Assembly (NCBI RefSeq): GCF_002105155.1 | Contig: NW_019028992.1 | Coordinates: forward strand, 372,001 to 436,000 | Length of the DNA stretch: 64,000 bases | Reading direction: 5' to 3' | Origin: Lobosporangium transversale | Lineage: Eukaryota; Mortierellomycota; Mortierellomycetes; Mortierellales; Mortierellaceae | Notes under the pieces: generated by a model | Told to the model about the DNA's origin: nothing | Database searches by the model: none | The model's input: the letters and a program-made list of their open reading frames with translations, nothing else | Shown: piece after piece, positions 60,140 to 64,000 of the stretch | How the letters are laid out: every line of letters begins with the position of its first letter | How positions within the stretch are numbered: position 1 is the stretch's first letter | Translations under genes and position numbers: made by a program

Positions 60140-61080
60140 GTTGATGTTCCTGGCTTTTATATGTATATATTGTATATCTTTATCTTCAGTCTTTGGTGTG
60201 TTTAAAAAATCTTGATTTCCTTGATTGATGAAGGGACGGATGAAATGAAGTGAAGAAAAAAATGAAGAGAGAGAAAGAGAATTGGGAGGAATGATTTTTC
60301 TCTTTTGTAGAGTGTTATCATCGCACCGTCAACAGATTTGCATTGCCATCATAAAAATAGATTGAGCACGTGCAGTGGGCTGTCCCTTCCCCTGAAAAGT
60401 GAACCACAGACAGTTGATGATGTTGCATGTATAAATATCGTGGTGCAAGAATCGAACAATTACAACGGTACTACTTATATTAATGACAAAGTGGTTTTTA
60501 TTTATTACGATATGCTCTAAAGAGAACCTTCTCACATCATGTCAATGATACAAAATAAATAGATAAGAATTGATCGTATTAATAACCGGAATAGCGTCAT
60601 AAGGGACTTTTCCACATCTCATATTAAACTGTCGTTCCTTTTCTCAATCGAATCATACAAACTAATTAAGTGGTTCTGAATAGCATGCGAGCGCCCAATA
60701 TCTCTGGTTAGATCAGGGGTGTTGAGTATGTTGGAGTCAACGCGATGGCGGTCTTGTTGGAGTAGAAAAGTTGATTATAGAAAGAAACATGCGAGGACTA
60801 AAGTCGCTCAACAGACCTGAGTGGAGCTGTTAGCTTCACAAAGCAAACATGAGTAGAGCAGCAGGAGCGGCAGCTGTGCAAGCTGGTGAACGATTACCTT
60901 TTAGAGAAAATGGCATGGCATTGTGAGAGACAGTTTTTTGCAAATGTCCTTTTGGCTCTGAATGACAATCAGCACAGCCACACATTTAGCTACGCCTCCT
61001 GTAATGGCCGATATACATGTATACATAATACACTCCTGTCTCGCCTTCACAGATTTTTTTTTTTTTTTTTTTTTTTTTTC
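60140..61080. other. Intergenic region, no gene seen
   Basis: Upstream of the chitin-binding protein gene. A 25-codon frame at 60849 (MSRAAGAAAVQAGERLPFRE) has balanced composition but no partner exon. A T run at 61053-61079 marks the left side of the transposase remnant. Confidence 0.4.
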
Positions 61081-61084
61081 AACA

Positions 61085-62125
61085 CTACACTATACCACGT
61101 TCAAAAAGTTATCAACACATTGATTCCGGGCTTCGTCAAAAAATTATCAGATCCAACTTTGATGAAGGATTGACTCCTGCAAAGATTGCTCGTCGTTTCG
61201 GCTTCTCATATTCCACTGTAAGAAACATTGTAAGAGTTTTTGAAGAGGAGGGGAGAGTAGAGAGGGGGAAAAAAGGCGGTAAAATCGTCATAGAGTCCTT
61301 CAAGAAGAACATAAATCATGGCTGCAAACTAAGCTTGATGAGGACCCTAGCCTTACTATCACTAGTCTTCATCAATCACTAAACGAGCATTTTCACCTTG
61401 ACCCTCCTGTGTCGATTTCAGCCGTTTCCAGAGCTGTTCTCCAACAAGCGGACTATACTCTCAAGCTTATACGTTATGAGCCAGAAGATTACAGCAGTCC
61501 AGAGAGGATTGCTGCTCGCGTCCAATGGACGAGTGATTTGATCAAAAAAGGAATCAACCTAACAGAGGCTGTGTTCGTTAATGAAGCGGGTTTCAACCTG
61601 CATCTCACGCATAAATTTGGTCGAGCATCGTGAGGAAAAAGGGCATTAAAGCGTCGCCCTAGCCACCGGGGACAAAATGTTTCCATCGTAGTTGCTGTTG
61701 GCAAGGAAGGAGTTATCGCTTCGGAAGTGCATTTAGGTGCCTTCAATGCCGAAGCTTTCCAAGCTTTTTTGGCCAATAAACCTATTCCTGCTCTCCCAAC
61801 TTAGAGAGTCATCATCATGGATAACGTCCCTTTCCACAGATCACAAGATGTAAAAGACACTTTAAATGACAAGGGACATGTTTACTTGCGATTGCCTCCC
61901 TACACCCCACACCTCAATGCGGCCGAATGGGTCTTCAATAGCATCAAGGGGCATGTACGGCGTCAAGAGCTTCAGAACCAGGAAACCTTGACAAAGCATA
62001 TCAATGATGGCATTCTACAGACTGACGCAAAAAATGTCCAGGGATGGATCCGTGAAGTCGATAGAAATTTTGTCCTTGCAAATAGAGGCGAACCTTTGGG
62101 TAGATTCTACAACAGTGCCCACTAA
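61085..62125 (+). pseudogene. Tc1/mariner-IS630-type transposase remnant
   Basis: The N-terminal helix-turn-helix reads MTPAKIARRFGFSYSTVRNI. The catalytic part has LTEAVFVNEAGFNLHLTH, VIIMDNVPFHRS and LPPYTPHLNAAEWVFNSIKG, giving the DDE-type triad. The first catalytic Asp is Asn (AAT, FVNEAGF). The frame changes between about 61300 and 61340. Two in-frame stops follow, after HKFGRAS (61631) and after IPALPT (61802). The C terminus ends NRGEPLGRFYNSAH. No clear terminal inverted repeats or TA duplication were found by eye. It is a dead copy. Confidence 0.85.
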
Positions 62126-62376
62126 TAAAAAAATCGCCAAGTTGATCAATTTAACTGGTCAAAAGAATAATATTAACTAATTAGGCTTTTCTTACAAGAA
62201 AGATCCCCGGGAATGGGCAACCCGTTTATCTGTTTAAAGAGCTAACATCTAAATAAATGCTACATAGCTTCGTGGGCCCTTAATATTAAAAAAAAAAAAA
62301 AAAAAAAAAGCTTTCTTTACAAGAATTTTTTATTTATTTACAATAATAGAGTGTCAAAACACGCTATCATATCATT

Positions 62377-63059
62377 CTACTGGTGAGCTTGGATAGCAGC
62401 ATGAATGGCCTCGCCAAATCCTGGAGCACTGGCAGGGTTTTGTCCTGTGACAATGCGACCATCAGTCACAACCTTGGCGCCCCACTGCTTATCAGCCTTG
62501 TGATAGTTGGCTCCGTTTTTCTTGAGCTTGGTCTCCAAGAGAGAAGGAACAACTTGATGACAAAAAGAAAGTTGGTGGCAAGCAGTTAGATTTCAATGAC
62601 TGGATCAAGCAAGAGGGCTTTTTTTCTTTTTCTTTTTTTTTTTTTTAAAAAAAAAGTAAGTAAAAAAGACTCACCATTTTCAAGACCAACGGACTTCTCC
62701 TCATCATCACTGAACCCAGTAACGTTTTTGTCTTTAACCAGGAAAGTTCCATCCGAAAGCTTGACATCAGTCAAGCCGATGGAGCCGTGGCAGATTCCAC
62801 CAACGACCTTGCCTGCTTCATAGGCTGCTGCTGTGAGCTTAATAGCAGCCTCATTGTGCTCTAGATCGTACGCGGGACCATGACCGCCAGGGTAGATGAT
62901 GGCTGCGAACTCGTTTTCTTTGCCAACAAACTCCTCGATCTTATGAGTATTGTCAATTTTGTGAGCAATATCCTTATTGTCCAAGAATGAGGTGACAAGT
63001 GGGTTATCCTATAGAGCAGAAAAGTAAGGAGAAGTTGAGTATGGTAAATGTTGCAAAGG

Positions 63060-63098
<39 letters not shown>

Positions 63099-63299
63099 TA
63101 CCTTAGCATCTTCAACTGAGTTGGGATCAAGAGGGGCCTTACCACCCTTGGGGGAAGCATAAACGATTTCATAGCCATGGTTGGTCAAGATAGTGGCAGG
63201 TACTGCAACTTCTTCAGCATACCAGCCAGTCTTTTTGCCAGTGTCGCCCAATTGATCGTGTGAAGTCAAAATAAAAAGAATCTTTTTGTTTGCAGCCAT
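62377..63299 (-). CDS. Hsp31/DJ-1/PfpI-family protein (glyoxalase III-like)
   Basis: Three exons: 63299-63102, 63008-62675 and 62552-62377, in phase, for 235 residues (yeast Hsp31 is 237). MAANKKILFILTSHDQLGDT and GWYAEEVAVP supply the conserved Glu. IIYPGGHGPAYDL precedes the nucleophile elbow GGICHGSIGL with the catalytic Cys, and the His follows within it. The end is VVTDGRMVTGQNPASAPGFG and EAIHAAIQAHQ. Family members detoxify methylglyoxal without glutathione and act as stress chaperones. The Glu-Cys-His triad appears intact. Intron 1 contains a run of 33 A. Confidence 0.94.
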
Positions 63300-64000
63300 G
63301 GTGTTGCTTTTCAAGAATGTATTTGTTGTTGTGAAAAATGAGAGTGATATGTAAAGTGAATGTTCTTTGGCTCGAAGCAAGAAGAAAGGATAAAGAGGAG
63401 AGGGTGGGAGCAAGTGGGTAGTATTTATACCTGAATGACTGTTTCTTGCGTAAGTGTGCAACAAAGTCATGGAACCTGTGTTGGCTGATTAAATCACAAA
63501 CGACAAAAAATGAGCTCATCCGTAAAATATGGGCGATCGTACAAGAAAAAGACGTTTTCATGTCAATAACGTCGATGGAGTCGACGCTCATTGGATCAGT
63601 ATCCTTTGTTCATTATCGACATCTAAATTCTATAATTCATCATCGATCACAGCTATTGCATACAATCAAGCTGACTTTTATTACAAGTTTATAAATACAA
63701 AAGCCAAATATGGAAAATATCATTATGATGGCGCTGATGAGTTTCTTCTAATAACGAAATGATTGTGTCCATGAGCTTTTTCTCTGTCTATTTGCTTTCT
63801 GCTAGAAATGCGCAATGACCCTGCAGTCAAATTTATTGAATACCCTTCAAGCATTTACCCAAAAGGGCATTTTTTTTATTCGGAGAACAGATCAAATTAT
63901 CCTCCAAAAGAGGCCATGGACGAGATCTCTTGTAGAAAACCATCGAAGTCCAACAACGTCAGTTCCAGTAGTCTGGAACCATCTTAAAAAAAATAAATAA
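63300..64000. other. Right edge: promoter region and possible end of a further gene
   Basis: The first part should be the Hsp31-like promoter. On the minus strand, about 63980-63897, one frame reads LLELTLLDFDGFLQEISSMA and ends in FGG-stop, after an AAG that could be an acceptor. This may be the last exon of a gene lying beyond the window. Too short to name. Confidence 0.3.

Noticed and set aside
1-64000. CRISPR arrays, bacterial operons or riboswitches
   Set aside because: No spaced direct repeats of that type. Gene structure is eukaryotic throughout.

Overview
The window reads as nuclear DNA of a filamentous fungus. Genes carry up to eight short introns with GTAAG-like donors and YAG acceptors. 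They include fungal-type VTC4, septin, a GPI-anchored chitin-binding protein, PKA and SNARE genes. Non-coding DNA is full of poly(A)/poly(T) runs of 15-40 bases. The intron density, the Fanzor-like nuclease and the LINE remnants suggest an early-diverging lineage, with Mortierellomycota as my guess; nothing in the window proves the genus. All gene models were spliced by eye. Exon joins were accepted only when donor, acceptor and reading phase all agreed.

Layout, left to right: the 5' end of a CDC50/LEM3 gene (minus, running off the left edge); a 3 kb gap; VTC4 polyphosphate polymerase (plus); ribosomal protein eS17 (plus) converging on cytosolic/mitochondrial glycyl-tRNA synthetase (minus). 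Next is a decayed block (11.2-18.9 kb) holding a broken arrestin-like gene, a broken Fanzor nuclease gene, a tRNA-Trp(CCA) and a tandem run of LINE-derived copies. Then come a Lys/Glu/Ser-rich repeat protein (minus), an F-box/WD40 protein (minus), a plasma-membrane-type syntaxin with a prion-like Gln/Tyr/Gly segment (plus), and an HGSNAT/DUF1624-type multi-pass membrane protein (plus). A 5 kb AT/CT-rich gap with decayed coding scraps follows.

The right half holds a PKA catalytic subunit (plus), whose stop codon is followed by 196 more open codons in the same frame, and a LITAF-domain protein (minus). A COX7a-like subunit (minus) and ribosomal protein uL23/L25 (plus) share a 239 bp divergent promoter. 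After these come a septin (plus), a seven-exon gene that looks like the replication-initiation factor Sld7 (minus), the small GTPase ARL8 (plus), a CBM18 GPI-anchored protein (minus), a dead Tc1/mariner-type transposase (plus) and an Hsp31/DJ-1-like enzyme (minus). The genes are unrelated housekeeping genes, not a pathway cluster.

The items most worth a second look are the in-frame tail after the PKA stop, the covarying hairpin at the head of two LINE-derived copies, the Fanzor remnant beside half an arrestin gene, the Sld7 candidate, the Gln-rich SNARE and the GC-AG intron directly after the eS17 start codon.
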